Source: HGM13233 sp964478515
GTDB taxonomy: Bacteria; Bacillota; Clostridia; Oscillospirales; Ruminococcaceae
Direction: 5' to 3'
Length of the DNA: 64,000 nucleotides
Assembly (NCBI GenBank): GCA_964478515.1
Contig: CAYZIL010000006.1
Span: 1 to 64,000 of the forward strand
Below, in pieces: positions 16,509 through 26,522 of the stretch. How positions within the stretch are numbered: the stretch's first letter is position 1; each line of letters opens with the position of its first letter. The notes beneath the pieces are model-generated. The model searched no databases. It worked only from the letters and a program-made list of their open reading frames with translations, and had not been told where the DNA came from. Position numbers and translations under genes: made by a program.

Positions 16509-17471
16509 TTACTTGCGGGCGATAACGTCCTTGGCGGCGGCGACGACATCCTCGACATTCATGCCGAAAACGCCGCGCAGATAGCTCGCCGAGCCGACCT
16601 CGCCGAACTTTTCGCGCGCGCCGATGCGCTGCATGGGAACAGGGCAATGCTCGCCGAGCGTCTCGGCTACGGCGCTGCCCAGGCCGCCGATGACATTGTG
16701 GTTTTCCGCAGTGACGACGGCGCCGCATTTTTCGGCAAGTTCCACGACCAGTTTTTCGTCAAGAGGCTTGACGGTAAACATATCGACAACGCTGGCCTTT
16801 ATGCCCTCGGCAGCCAACTTTTCGGCGGCGTCGAGCGCGGTGCACACCAGCAATCCGCAGGCAAAAATGGCGACGTCGCTGCCCTCGCGCAGCAGGTTGC
16901 CTTTGCCGATTTCGAAGCTGCTGCCGTGCTCGTAAACCGCCGGAACGGCTTTGCGCGCGGTGCGCATATAGTAGACGCCGTCGCGCTTGGCAAGCTCGGG
17001 AACGAGGTAGGCCATCATGGCGCCGTCGGTAACGTCAATGACGGTGGCGCCGGGCACGGCGCGCATAAGCGCCATGTCCTCGAGCGGCATGTGGGTGCCG
17101 CCGTTGTATTCGGCGGCAATGCCCTCGTCAGAGCCTATCATGCGCACGTTGTTTTTGGCGTAGGCGGCCGACAGAAACACCTGGTCAAAGCAGCGGCGGG
17201 TGGCAAAAACGCCGAAGGTGTGGGTGAAGGGCTTTTTGCCGACGGCGGACATGCCGCTGGCGACGCTGATCATGTCACCCTCTTGAATGCCGCAGTTGAT
17301 TATGCGGCCGGGAAACTCGTCTTTGAGTTTGGCGGTGCTGAACGAGGACATCAAGTCACTGTCGAGATAGACGACGTCCGGGTCGCTGCGCATGGTTTCA
17401 GCGAGCGCGGCGGCAAATTCGTCGCGAACGGCCTTTTCGCCGTCCTGGCCGTTATAAATCATTTTATACAT
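16509..17471 (-). CDS. Transketolase, C-terminal subunit, copy B
   Basis: A 320-residue pyrimidine-binding plus C-terminal half of a split transketolase. It contains INCGIQEGDMISVASGMSA (ThDP-activating Glu region, about 58-76), a SDEGIAAEYNGGTHMPLEDM segment for substrate contacts and VTAENHNVIGGLGSAVAE near the C-terminus. It forms the enzyme with the N subunit encoded 14 bases upstream. An AGGAGG site precedes ATG 17471; the in-frame ATG three codons later is also possible. It differs clearly from copy A, so this is a paralogue and not a recent duplicate. Confidence 0.9.
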   Translation of the reverse strand: MYKMIYNGQDGEKAVRDEFAAALAETMRSDPDVVYLDSDLMSSFSTAKLKDEFPGRIINCGIQEGDMISVASGMSAVGKKPFTHTFGVFATRRCFDQVFLSAAYAKNNVRMIGSDEGIAAEYNGGTHMPLEDMALMRAVPGATVIDVTDGAMMAYLVPELAKRDGVYYMRTARKAVPAVYEHGSSFEIGKGNLLREGSDVAIFACGLLVCTALDAAEKLAAEGIKASVVDMFTVKPLDEKLVVELAEKCGAVVTAENHNVIGGLGSAVAETLGEHCPVPMQRIGAREKFGEVGSASYLRGVFGMNVEDVVAAAKDVIARK

Positions 17472-17485
17472 AATCCCTGTACCTC

Positions 17486-18313
17486 CTACGCTTTCAGCTC
17501 GGCAAGCTGCTCTTCAAGATACGCTATCATCTTGTCGAATGCTTCCGGTTTGAGCTTCATGTGGTGGTTGCTGGCGGCGTTTTCCACGTCCGGCACGCCG
17601 GCGCCCTTGACGGTGTCAAGGATTATTGCGGTCGGCTGTCCCTTAAAGGCCTTGGCTTTTTCGACAGCGGCGGAAACTTCGGCGGTGTCGTTGCCCTTGA
17701 CGCGGATGACGTTCCAGCCGAAAGCGGTAAACTTGTCGCCGAGGTCGCGCGGGTCCATAACGTCCTTGCAAAAACCGTCGAGCTGCTTTTTGTTGCAGTC
17801 GACAAAAAGGGTGAGGTCGTCAAGCTTGTAATGCGCGGCAAATTCTGCCGCCTCCCAGACCTGGCCCTCGTCGCTCTCGCCGTCGCCAATAATGGCGAAG
17901 ACGTTGCGGCCGCTGCCCTGAACGCCCATGGCCATGCCGGTGGCAAGGCCGATGCCCTGGCCGAGCGAGCCCGTGGTCATGTCGATGCCGGGCGTCTTGT
18001 TGCGGTCGCAGTGGCTGGGCAGGCTGGTGCCGGGCTGGTTAAGGGTGGCCAGTTCTTCAATGGGGAAGAAGCCCTTGAGCGCCAGCGTGGCGTAAATAGC
18101 GGGGCCGGCGTGACCTTTGGAACACACCAGCAAGTCGCGCTTGTCCCACTGGGGATTTTTAGGATCGTACTTCATGGCGCCGCCGTAAAGCACCGCCAGG
18201 GTGTCGACGATGGAAAGCGCGCCGCCAAGATGGCCGAACCCGCGAGAGGCGACGCATTTTACCGTCTCAAGCCGGATTTCGGCTGCGAATTTCTTCAGAT
18301 CTTTGTCATTCAT
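17486..18313 (-). CDS. Transketolase, N-terminal subunit, copy B
   Basis: A 275-residue ThDP-pyrophosphate-binding half. GFGHLGGALSIVDTLAVLYGG (about 21-41), TGSLGQGIGLATGMAMG (about 114-130) and IGDGESDEGQVWEAAEFA (about 140-157, the GDG metal/ThDP motif) are present. It probably supplies the housekeeping pentose phosphate activity, since it has a near-consensus promoter and no linked regulator. A purine-rich GAAGGAGAT site precedes the ATG at 18313. Confidence 0.9.
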   Translation of the reverse strand: MNDKDLKKFAAEIRLETVKCVASRGFGHLGGALSIVDTLAVLYGGAMKYDPKNPQWDKRDLLVCSKGHAGPAIYATLALKGFFPIEELATLNQPGTSLPSHCDRNKTPGIDMTTGSLGQGIGLATGMAMGVQGSGRNVFAIIGDGESDEGQVWEAAEFAAHYKLDDLTLFVDCNKKQLDGFCKDVMDPRDLGDKFTAFGWNVIRVKGNDTAEVSAAVEKAKAFKGQPTAIILDTVKGAGVPDVENAASNHHMKLKPEAFDKMIAYLEEQLAELKA

Positions 18314-18348
18314 TCGCTGCTATCTCCTTCAGAAGTGATACAAGTGTC

Positions 18349-18377
18349 AGTTTATCATCTCTGCAATGCAGTGTCAA
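18349..18377 (-). promoter_or_regulatory. Promoter of transketolase copy B
   Basis: On the minus strand TTGACA (18372-18377), 17 bases, then TAAACT (18349-18354) with an extended TG. The start codon is 36 bases downstream of the -10. The region 18314-18662 (349 bp) otherwise holds only the rpoB promoter and leader. Confidence 0.65.
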
Positions 18378-18501
18378 TCAATGAATCTGCTGTGGCACGA
18401 CGCCTGGCGGCAAATTGCGGCAGAAATGCGCGCTTTGGAAACACCCGGGTGAGTTGTCAATTTATTTGTGAGAAATGCTTAAAAATATTGACACAAAATT
18501 G

Positions 18502-18530
18502 TTGACATAGACGAAATGACCTCTTATACT
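18502..18530 (+). promoter_or_regulatory. rpoBC promoter
   Basis: A near-consensus promoter: TTGACA (18502-18507), 17-base spacer, TATACT (18525-18530). It leaves an untranslated leader of roughly 125 bases before rpoB, with small GC-rich hairpins but no terminator. A second TTGACA at 18488-18493 has no matching -10. Confidence 0.85.
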
Positions 18531-18662
18531 TATAAAGTATGCTTTAATATGGATGAGTTCGCGGTTCGGTGTGCGCAAAACGCGCAAAAAACGCCAAAGT
18601 TTCGACCGCGGCGACGTTTCCTTTTAGTATATATTTAATTTATGGAATGGGAGTGTCAGCCA

Positions 18663-21600
18663 ATGTCAAGTCCGCATCCGGTAAAACTCGGCAAGACCGA
18701 AAGAATGAGCTTTTCCCAGATCAAAGAAGTTCTGGACATGCCTAACCTCATAGAGGTGCAGAAAAACTCATACAGGTGGTTTTTGACTGACGGCCTCAAA
18801 GAGGTCTTTAGGGACATATCCACAATAGAGGACTACACCGGCAACCTGGTGCTCGATTTTATTGATTACGAACTCAAAGAGGACTCCCCAAAATACAGCG
18901 TCGCCGTCTGCAAGGAGCGCGACGCCACTTACAGCGCGCCGCTGTTCGTTCGCGCGCGCTTGTACAACAAGGAGACCGGCGAAATAAAAGAGCAGGAGAT
19001 CTTCATGGGAGATTTCCCGCTGATGACCGACAGCGGTACCTTTATTATCAACGGCGCCGAGCGCGTTATTGTCTCGCAGTTGGTGCGCTCGCCCGGCGTC
19101 TATTTTGACGAGACGCGCGACAAAAGCGGCAAGCGGCTTTACGCCGCCACCGTTATTCCTAACCGCGGCGCCTGGCTTGAGTACGAGACCGACGCCAACG
19201 ACATATTCTATGTGCGCATTGACAAAAACCGCAAAATGCCGCTTACGGTATTGCTGCGGGCGCTGGGTCTGGGCACCAACCAGGAGATACTCGACTTCTT
19301 CGGCGAGGACCCCCGCATAATTGCGACTCTGGAAAAGGACACAACCACCAACCAGGAAGAAGGCCTGCTCGACACCTACCGCCGCCTTCGCCCCGGCGAG
19401 CCGCCCACGGTTGACAGCGCCAAAACTCACCTCAACAATCTGTTTTTTGACGCGCGCCGCTACGACCTTTCCCGTTTCGGCCGCTACAAGTACAACAAAA
19501 AACTGTCGCTCACCCCGCGCATATACGACAAGGTCGCGGCGCGCGACATTATCGCCCCGCTGACCGGAGAACTGTTGGTTGCCGCCGGCGAGACTATCAC
19601 CCGCGACAGCGGCGACGCCGTTGCCAAAAGCGGCGTGTCCGTCGTCTATGTCACCGTGGAGGACAAGGAGATTAAGGTCATCTCCAACGGCATGGTCGAC
19701 ATCAACGACTTTATTGACCTTGACTGCGAGCCGCTCGGCATAGCCGAAAAGGTAAGCTTTGCCGTACTGCGCGATATTCTGGAAAAATCGCTGCCCGAAA
19801 AGGAACTCAAGCGCGAGATTCGCACGCGCGCCGACGAACTGGTACCCAAACACATTACGGTGGACGACATTTTCGCGTCAATGAATTACCTCAACGGCAT
19901 TGACAGCGACATCGGCACCACAGACGACATAGACCATCTCGGCAACCGCCGCATCCGTTCTGTGGGCGAGCTGCTGCAAAACCAGTTCCGCATCGGTTTT
20001 GCGCGCATGGAGCGCATTATTCGCGAGCGCATGACCATCCAGTCGCAGGAGGCGGAAAACGCCACGCCGCAGTCCCTTATCAACATAAGACCTGTTGTGG
20101 CGGCAATAAAAGAGTTTTTCGGTTCCTCGCCGCTGAGCCAGTTCATGGACCAGACCAACCCGCTTGCCGAGCTGACGCACAAGCGCCGTCTTTCGGCACT
20201 CGGACCCGGAGGCCTGTCCCGTGACCGCGCCGGTTTCGAAGTCCGCGACGTTCATTACAGCCATTACGGCCGCATGTGTCCTATAGAGACCCCCGAAGGC
20301 CCGAACATAGGACTTATTTCGTACCTCGCCACCTTCGCCAGAATAAACCGTTACGGATTTGTTGAGGCGCCCTATCGCCGCGTCGACAGACAGACCGGCA
20401 TAGTCACCGACGAGGTCGTGTATATGACCGCCGACGTCGAGGACGAGTACATTGTCGCTCAGGCCAACGAGCCGCTCGACGAGCAGCACCGTTTCGCCCG
20501 CAAGCGCGTCAACGTCCGTCACCGCGACGAAATTATTGAGTCCGACCGCGAAAAGGTCGACTTTATGGACGTCTCGCCGAAGATGGTCGTTTCGGTCGCC
20601 ACGGCGATGATACCCTTCCTCGAAAACGACGACGCCAACCGCGCGCTGATGGGTTCCAACATGCAGCGCCAGGCGGTGCCGCTGCTGATGCCGCAAGCGC
20701 CTATTGTCGGCACCGGCATGGAATATAAGGCCGGCACCGACTCCGGCGTCATGGTAATGTGCAAAAAAGCCGGCACGGTGCGCAGCGTCAGCGCCGACCT
20801 CGTTGTCGTAGACAACGACGACGGCACGACCGGCGAGTACCAGATAATCAAATTCCTGCGTTCCAACCAGGGCACCTGCTTCAACCAGCGGCCGATAGTG
20901 ACCAAAGGCGAGCGCGCGCAGCCCGGCGACGTCATTGCCGACGGCCCCGCCACCGACAAGGGCGAAATATCGCTGGGCAAAAACGTCCTGATAGGTTTTA
21001 TGACCTGGGAGGGCTACAACTACGAAGACGCCGTGCTGATTAACGAAAAGATAGTTCGCGACGACGTTTTTACCTCTATACATATAGAAGAGTACGAGCT
21101 TGAGGCCCGCGACACGAAGCTGGGACCCGAGGAAATAACCCGCGACATTCCCAACGTCGGCGAGGATGCGCTGCGCGACTTGGACGAGCACGGCGTAATC
21201 CGCATCGGCGCCGAGGTTACGGCCGGCGACATTCTCGTAGGAAAAGTCACGCCCAAGGGCGAGACCGAGCTTACTGCCGAAGAGCGGCTGCTGCGCGCCA
21301 TCTTCGGCGAAAAGGCGCGCGAGGTGCGCGACACCTCTTTGCGCGTGCCGCACGGCGAGTACGGCATAGTTGTTGACGTAAAGGTGTTCACGCCCGAAAA
21401 CTGCGACGAGCTCAACCCCGGCGTCAATATGGTCGTGCGCTGCTACATTGCCCAAAAGAGAAAGATTTCCGTCGGCGACAAGATGGCCGGCCGACACGGC
21501 AACAAGGGCGTCGTCTCGCGCATACTGCCCGAGGAGGACATGCCCTTCCTGCCCGACGGCACGCCGCTCGACATAGTGCTTAACCCGCTGGGCGTTCCCT

Positions 21601-22412
21601 CGCGAATGAATATAGGCCAGGTGCTGGAGGTCCATTTGGGTCTTGCAGCCAAGAAACTGGGTTGGAAAATAATGACGCCGGTATTCGACGGCGCCAACGA
21701 GTACGACATAATGGACTGCCTCGCTCAGGCCGGCTACGATACCAGCGGCAAAATGCAGCTGTACGACGGCCGCACCGGCCAGCCGTTTGACCACGAGGTC
21801 ACAGTCGGCTACATGTACTTCCTGAAGCTGCACCATCTGGTCGACGACAAAACCCATGCCCGTTCCACCGGACCCTACTCGCTGGTAACGCAGCAGCCTT
21901 TGGGCGGCAAAGCCCAGTTTGGCGGACAGCGCTTCGGCGAAATGGAGGTTTGGGCGCTGGAGGCGTACGGCGCTGCCTACACGCTGCAGGAGATTTTGAC
22001 CGTCAAGTCCGACGACGTCGTCGGCCGTGTCAAGACCTACGAGGCTATCGTAAAGGGTCAGAGCATCCCGCAAGCCGGCATACCCGAATCCTTCCGCGTA
22101 CTTATTAAAGAACTGCAGTCGCTGGCGCTCGACGTCCGGGTGTTGGACCGCGACGAGAACGAAATAGACCTGAAGCAGAACTTTGACGACGACATCGGCT
22201 TCAGCGCCGCGGAAAAAGCCGCGGACGAGATGCTCGGCGACTTCAAGTACGACCGCAAGGACGAGAGCGGTTTCAGCGACGGCTATTCCGTTGCCGACGC
22301 AGAAGAGGTTCTGTCTGACTCGGTGGTGGTAGACGACTACACCGACGACAACTATCCCGAAGACAATGACAATGACGACGAGCCCGACGATTCCGAAGGG
22401 GAAGAGAAATAG
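18663..22412 (+). CDS. rpoB: DNA-directed RNA polymerase beta subunit
   Basis: The beta subunit forms half of the RNA polymerase active cleft and the rifampicin pocket. About 1249 residues from ATG 18663, which is preferred over the in-frame ATG at 18642 because GGGAGTG lies just before it. The rifampicin region SQFMDQTNPLAELTHKRRLS is intact, with the Asp, His and Ser commonly changed in resistance all wild type. The C-terminus has an extra acidic tail of about 40 residues (rich in Asp/Glu). No rplL or rplJ precedes it; transcription starts from its own promoter. Confidence 0.98.
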   Translation: MSSPHPVKLGKTERMSFSQIKEVLDMPNLIEVQKNSYRWFLTDGLKEVFRDISTIEDYTGNLVLDFIDYELKEDSPKYSVAVCKERDATYSAPLFVRARLYNKETGEIKEQEIFMGDFPLMTDSGTFIINGAERVIVSQLVRSPGVYFDETRDKSGKRLYAATVIPNRGAWLEYETDANDIFYVRIDKNRKMPLTVLLRALGLGTNQEILDFFGEDPRIIATLEKDTTTNQEEGLLDTYRRLRPGEPPTVDSAKTHLNNLFFDARRYDLSRFGRYKYNKKLSLTPRIYDKVAARDIIAPLTGELLVAAGETITRDSGDAVAKSGVSVVYVTVEDKEIKVISNGMVDINDFIDLDCEPLGIAEKVSFAVLRDILEKSLPEKELKREIRTRADELVPKHITVDDIFASMNYLNGIDSDIGTTDDIDHLGNRRIRSVGELLQNQFRIGFARMERIIRERMTIQSQEAENATPQSLINIRPVVAAIKEFFGSSPLSQFMDQTNPLAELTHKRRLSALGPGGLSRDRAGFEVRDVHYSHYGRMCPIETPEGPNIGLISYLATFARINRYGFVEAPYRRVDRQTGIVTDEVVYMTADVEDEYIVAQANEPLDEQHRFARKRVNVRHRDEIIESDREKVDFMDVSPKMVVSVATAMIPFLENDDANRALMGSNMQRQAVPLLMPQAPIVGTGMEYKAGTDSGVMVMCKKAGTVRSVSADLVVVDNDDGTTGEYQIIKFLRSNQGTCFNQRPIVTKGERAQPGDVIADGPATDKGEISLGKNVLIGFMTWEGYNYEDAVLINEKIVRDDVFTSIHIEEYELEARDTKLGPEEITRDIPNVGEDALRDLDEHGVIRIGAEVTAGDILVGKVTPKGETELTAEERLLRAIFGEKAREVRDTSLRVPHGEYGIVVDVKVFTPENCDELNPGVNMVVRCYIAQKRKISVGDKMAGRHGNKGVVSRILPEEDMPFLPDGTPLDIVLNPLGVPSRMNIGQVLEVHLGLAAKKLGWKIMTPVFDGANEYDIMDCLAQAGYDTSGKMQLYDGRTGQPFDHEVTVGYMYFLKLHHLVDDKTHARSTGPYSLVTQQPLGGKAQFGGQRFGEMEVWALEAYGAAYTLQEILTVKSDDVVGRVKTYEAIVKGQSIPQAGIPESFRVLIKELQSLALDVRVLDRDENEIDLKQNFDDDIGFSAAEKAADEMLGDFKYDRKDESGFSDGYSVADAEEVLSDSVVVDDYTDDNYPEDNDNDDEPDDSEGEEK

Positions 22413-22458
22413 ACCCCGACCGGCAGCCGCTGACAATCAATAATAACGGAGGGCATAA

Positions 22459-25400
22459 ATGGAACACAGCGAATTTGCATCTATAAAAATAGGTATAGCA
22501 TCCCCCGACGAGATCAGAAGCTGGTCCTACGGCGAGGTCAAAAAGCCCGAGACAATAAATTACCGCACACTGAAGCCGGAGCGCGACGGCCTGTTCTGCG
22601 AGCGCATTTTCGGACCGACTAAGGACTGGGAATGCCACTGCCGCAAATATAAGACCATCCGCTACAAGGGCAAAATATGCGACCGCTGCGGCGTTGAAGT
22701 AACCAAGGCCAAGGTGCGCCGCGAGCGCATGGGTCACATTGAGCTGGCCGCGCCGGTGTCGCATATCTGGTACTTTAAGGGCATTCAGTCGCGACTGGGG
22801 CTTATGCTCGACTTGTCCCCTAAAGAACTGGAAAAAGTCCTTTACTTTGCGTCGTATATAGTTACCGACCCCGGCTTTACGCCGCTTGAGGAAAAACAGC
22901 TGCTCAACGAGACTGAGTACCGCTATATGTTAGAGCGCTACGAAGACGAGTTCCGCGCCGGCATGGGCGCCGAGGCTATTAAGGAACTGCTGCAAAAGAT
23001 AGACCTCGACGAGATGGCCGTGTCTATGAGAAAAGAGCTGGAGACCGCAACCGGCCAAAAGAAACTGCGGCTGATAAAGCGGCTCGACATTGTCGAGGCC
23101 TTCCGCAGCTCCGGCAACCGCCCCGAGTGGATGATACTTGACGTGGTACCGGTAATACCGCCCGACATCAGACCCATGGTGCAGCTGGACGGCGGACGTT
23201 TTGCGACCAGCGACCTCAACGATTTGTACCGCCGCGTAATCAACCGCAACAACAGGCTTAAAAAGCTGCTGGAGCTCGGCGCGCCGGACATTATCGTTCG
23301 CAACGAAAAGCGCATGCTGCAGGAAGCGGTGGACGCGCTTATAGACAACGGCCGCCGCGGCCGTCCGGTGACCGGTCCCAACAACCGCCCGCTCAAGTCG
23401 CTCAGCGACATGCTCAAGGGCAAGCAGGGACGCTTCCGTCAAAACCTGCTGGGTAAGCGTGTTGACTACTCCGGCCGTTCGGTTATTGTCGTCGGCCCGG
23501 AACTGAAGATGTACCAGTGCGGTCTGCCCAAAGAGATGGCGCTGGAACTTTTCAAGCCCTTTGTCATGAAGCACCTTGTCGAAAACGAGGTCGCCAACAA
23601 TATTAAGAGCGCCCGCAAAAAGGTTGAGCGCGCGCAGCCCGAGGTTTGGGACAGTCTCGAGGTCGTTATAAAAGACCACCCGGTGCTGTTGAACCGCGCG
23701 CCGACACTGCACAGACTGGGTATTCAGGCCTTTGAGCCGATACTGGTCGAGGGACGCGCAATTAAGCTGCACCCGCTGGTCTGCACGGCATACAACGCCG
23801 ACTTTGACGGGGACCAGATGGCGGTGCACGTGCCGCTTTCTTCCGAGGCTCAAGCGGAAGCGCGCTTTTTGATGATGTCCACCAACAACCTGCTCAAACC
23901 TTCCGACGGCGGCCCAGTAACGGTGCCGACGCAGGACATGGTGCTCGGCTCGTACTATTTGACGATGGTGCGCGAGGGCGAGCGCGGCGAGGGCAAGGTG
24001 TTCCGCGACGTTGACGAGGCAATGATGGCCTATGCCGACGGCGAGGTGACGCTGCACGCCAAGGTAAAGGTGCGCTTGGAGCGCGAAATTAACGGCGAGA
24101 AAAAAGTCGGCATAATAGACACGACGGTCGGCCGGCTGATATTCAACCGCCCCATCCCGCAGGATCTCGGCTTTGTCGACCGCAGCGACCCGAGCAAGCT
24201 GCTTGATTTGGAAGTCGACTATCTGGTAGGCAAAAGCCAGCTGGGCAAAATTATTAACGCCTGCATTAATGTTCACGGCGCCACCGTTACGGCGGAAATG
24301 CTCGACAAAATAAAGGAACAGGGGTTCCGCTATTCCACCCGCAGCGGCATAACGGTTTCCATTTCCGACGCCGTAATCCCGCCGCAGAAAAAGGAATATA
24401 TCGCCGAGGCCGAGGAAAAACTGGAAAAAGTCAACGCGCTTTACAACCGCGGTATAATGAACAATTCCGAGCGCTATTCTCAGGTCATCAACATCTGGAG
24501 CGAGACGACCGAAAAAGTCGCCGAGGCGCTGACCGACAACCTTGACGAGGACAACCCGATATTCATTATGGCCGACTCCGGCGCGCGCGGTTCAAAGAAC
24601 CAGATTCGCCAGCTGGCCGGCATGCGCGGCCTGATTGCCAACACCTCCGGTAAGACGATTGAGATACCCATTCGCTCCAATTACCGCGAGGGTCTGAACA
24701 TACTGGAATATTTCATCTCCTCCCGCGGCGCCCGCAAGGGCCTTGCCGACACGGCGCTGAGAACGGCCGACTCGGGCTATTTGACCCGCCGTCTGGTCGA
24801 CGTGGCGCAGGACGTTATTATTCGGGAAGAGGACTGCGGCTCCGACGTCGGCATAGTCGTCAGCGACATTCGCGACGGCAACGAGATAATTGAGTCGCTG
24901 CAAAAGCGGCTGCTCGGCCGTTTCCCGGTGCGCAATGTGGTCAATCCCGAAACCGGCGAGCTGCTGTGCGACTCTGACACGATGATAAACGCCGAAATAG
25001 CGAAGAGGATAGTTGACGCCGGCGTTACCAAAGTGGAGATTCGCTCGCTGCTCAACTGCAAGTGCCCGCACGGCGCTTGCGCCAAGTGCTACGGCGCCAA
25101 CCTGGCACACGGCCGCATAGTCGGCATTGGCGAGGCGGTCGGCATTATCGCCGCCCAGTCTATCGGCGAGCCCGGCACGCAGCTGACAATGCGCACGTTC
25201 CATACCGGCGGCGTCGCCTCTGAGGAGGATATTACGCAGGGCCTGCCGCGCGTTGAGGAACTGTTTGAGGGCCGCAAGCCCAAACCGAAGCACCTCGCTA
25301 TTCTCACCGAAATATCCGGTGAAGTCCATATTGACGAGTCGAAGAAGAACCGCTATGCGGTAGTCAACGGCGTCGGCGAAAACGGCGAGCCGGTAGAGCG

Positions 25401-25992
25401 CAGCTACCTTATCCCCTACGGCGTGCGCCTTAAAGTCGACGAGGGCGACAAGGTCGAGGTCGGCGACATGCTCACCGAAGGTCTTGCCAACCCGCACGAC
25501 ATTCTGGCCATTAAGGGCAAGCTGGCGGCGCAAAACTACCTGATTCAGGAAGTGCAGCGCGTCTACCAGATGCAGGGCGTCGATATTAACGACAAGCACA
25601 TAGAGGCCATAGTCCGCCAGATGCTGCGCAAAGTGCGCGTCGGCGACGCGGGCGATTCCGGACTTATGGGCGGCCAGCTGGCCGACAACAGCGATTACGA
25701 GCAGGCTAACGCCGCCGTTCAAGCGCGCATAGACGCCGGAGAAAAGGACTTGCGGCTGGCCGAGGCCACGCCGGTGCTGCTGGGTATAACCAAAGCCTCG
25801 CTCGCCACTGACAGCTTCCTGTCTGCCGCCTCGTTCCAGGAGACCACCAAGGTGCTTACCGACGCCGCCATTCGCGGGCGCACCGACCACCTTATGGGAC
25901 TCAAGGAGAACGTCATAATCGGCAAATTGATTCCGGCCGGAACCGGCATGGATTGCTTCTCATCGGCCGATTACGAGCTGATGCAGCAATAA
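22459..25992 (+). CDS. rpoC: DNA-directed RNA polymerase beta' subunit
   Basis: The catalytic large subunit, 1177 residues, the usual Firmicute size without large insertions. The active-site motif NADFDGDQMAVH is present at about residues 448-459. An N-terminal zinc site is marked by CHCRKYK and CDRCG (about 59-78), and a second by CKCPHGACAKC (about 865-875). GGAGG precedes the ATG. It follows rpoB after 46 bases and is co-transcribed with it. Confidence 0.98.
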   Translation: MEHSEFASIKIGIASPDEIRSWSYGEVKKPETINYRTLKPERDGLFCERIFGPTKDWECHCRKYKTIRYKGKICDRCGVEVTKAKVRRERMGHIELAAPVSHIWYFKGIQSRLGLMLDLSPKELEKVLYFASYIVTDPGFTPLEEKQLLNETEYRYMLERYEDEFRAGMGAEAIKELLQKIDLDEMAVSMRKELETATGQKKLRLIKRLDIVEAFRSSGNRPEWMILDVVPVIPPDIRPMVQLDGGRFATSDLNDLYRRVINRNNRLKKLLELGAPDIIVRNEKRMLQEAVDALIDNGRRGRPVTGPNNRPLKSLSDMLKGKQGRFRQNLLGKRVDYSGRSVIVVGPELKMYQCGLPKEMALELFKPFVMKHLVENEVANNIKSARKKVERAQPEVWDSLEVVIKDHPVLLNRAPTLHRLGIQAFEPILVEGRAIKLHPLVCTAYNADFDGDQMAVHVPLSSEAQAEARFLMMSTNNLLKPSDGGPVTVPTQDMVLGSYYLTMVREGERGEGKVFRDVDEAMMAYADGEVTLHAKVKVRLEREINGEKKVGIIDTTVGRLIFNRPIPQDLGFVDRSDPSKLLDLEVDYLVGKSQLGKIINACINVHGATVTAEMLDKIKEQGFRYSTRSGITVSISDAVIPPQKKEYIAEAEEKLEKVNALYNRGIMNNSERYSQVINIWSETTEKVAEALTDNLDEDNPIFIMADSGARGSKNQIRQLAGMRGLIANTSGKTIEIPIRSNYREGLNILEYFISSRGARKGLADTALRTADSGYLTRRLVDVAQDVIIREEDCGSDVGIVVSDIRDGNEIIESLQKRLLGRFPVRNVVNPETGELLCDSDTMINAEIAKRIVDAGVTKVEIRSLLNCKCPHGACAKCYGANLAHGRIVGIGEAVGIIAAQSIGEPGTQLTMRTFHTGGVASEEDITQGLPRVEELFEGRKPKPKHLAILTEISGEVHIDESKKNRYAVVNGVGENGEPVERSYLIPYGVRLKVDEGDKVEVGDMLTEGLANPHDILAIKGKLAAQNYLIQEVQRVYQMQGVDINDKHIEAIVRQMLRKVRVGDAGDSGLMGGQLADNSDYEQANAAVQARIDAGEKDLRLAEATPVLLGITKASLATDSFLSAASFQETTKVLTDAAIRGRTDHLMGLKENVIIGKLIPAGTGMDCFSSADYELMQQ

Positions 25993-25998
25993 AAAATA

Positions 25999-26028
25999 TT
26001 GCCAAACGACAAATAAGTGTGTTATACT
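25999..26028 (+). promoter_or_regulatory. Promoter before rpsL
   Basis: TTGCCA (25999-26004), 18 bases, TATACT (26023-26028) with an extended TG. It gives the ribosomal protein/elongation factor genes their own start in addition to read-through from rpoBC. Confidence 0.65.
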
Positions 26029-26105
26029 AATCCAGTTGCCTTTTTGTGTTGAACGGCGCAAAATATTGCGCTGTGACAATAAATAAATTAAGAGGAGGTG
26101 TAAAC

Positions 26106-26522
26106 TTGCCGACATTCAACCAGCTTATTCGCAAGGGACGCGAACAGTCGTATTCAAAATCCGCGTCGCCGGCGCTGCAAAAGAGCTATGACTCCCAAAG
26201 GCGCGTTATGAGCGATGTAAACTCGCCGCAAAAGCGCGGTGTGTGCACTACCGTTAAAACTATGACGCCGAAGAAGCCTAACTCCGCGCTGCGCAAAGTA
26301 GCGAGGGTCCGCCTGACGAATGGTATCGAGGTATGGGGCTATATCCCCGGTGTAGGACACAACCTGCAAGAGCATAGCGTGGTGCTGGTGCGCGGCGGGC
26401 GTGTCAAAGACCTGCCCGGTGTTCGCTACCACATCGTGCGCGGAACGCTCGACACACAGGGTGTTGAAAACCGCGGTCAAAGCCGTTCCAAGTACGGCGC
26501 CAAGCGCCCCAAGAAGAAGTAA
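26106..26522 (+). CDS. rpsL: 30S ribosomal protein S12
   Basis: S12 lies at the decoding centre of the small subunit. 138 residues from a TTG start at 26106, directly after a very strong GAGGAGGTG; the upstream in-frame extension has no site and is not S12-like. PTFNQLIRKGR opens the protein. The streptomycin-sensitive lysines are intact in TPKKPNSALRK and GGRVKDLPGVRYH. It begins the rpsL-rpsG-fusA-tuf string. Confidence 0.97.
   Translation: MPTFNQLIRKGREQSYSKSASPALQKSYDSQRRVMSDVNSPQKRGVCTTVKTMTPKKPNSALRKVARVRLTNGIEVWGYIPGVGHNLQEHSVVLVRGGRVKDLPGVRYHIVRGTLDTQGVENRGQSRSKYGAKRPKKK

Noticed and set aside
16168..16728. 186-codon minus-strand open frame across the convergent gap
   Set aside because: It starts inside transketolase copy B in another frame and crosses the terminator and repeat; very basic, shadow-like composition.
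18488..18511. Second -35 element (TTGACA) upstream of the rpoBC promoter
   Set aside because: No -10 hexamer lies at a suitable distance; the TTGACA at 18502 pairs properly with TATACT.
19878..22436. Very long open frames antisense to rpoB, rpoC, fusA and other large genes
   Set aside because: They are frame shadows typical of GC-rich coding DNA: no ribosome binding site, odd composition and no family resemblance, while the sense gene is certain.
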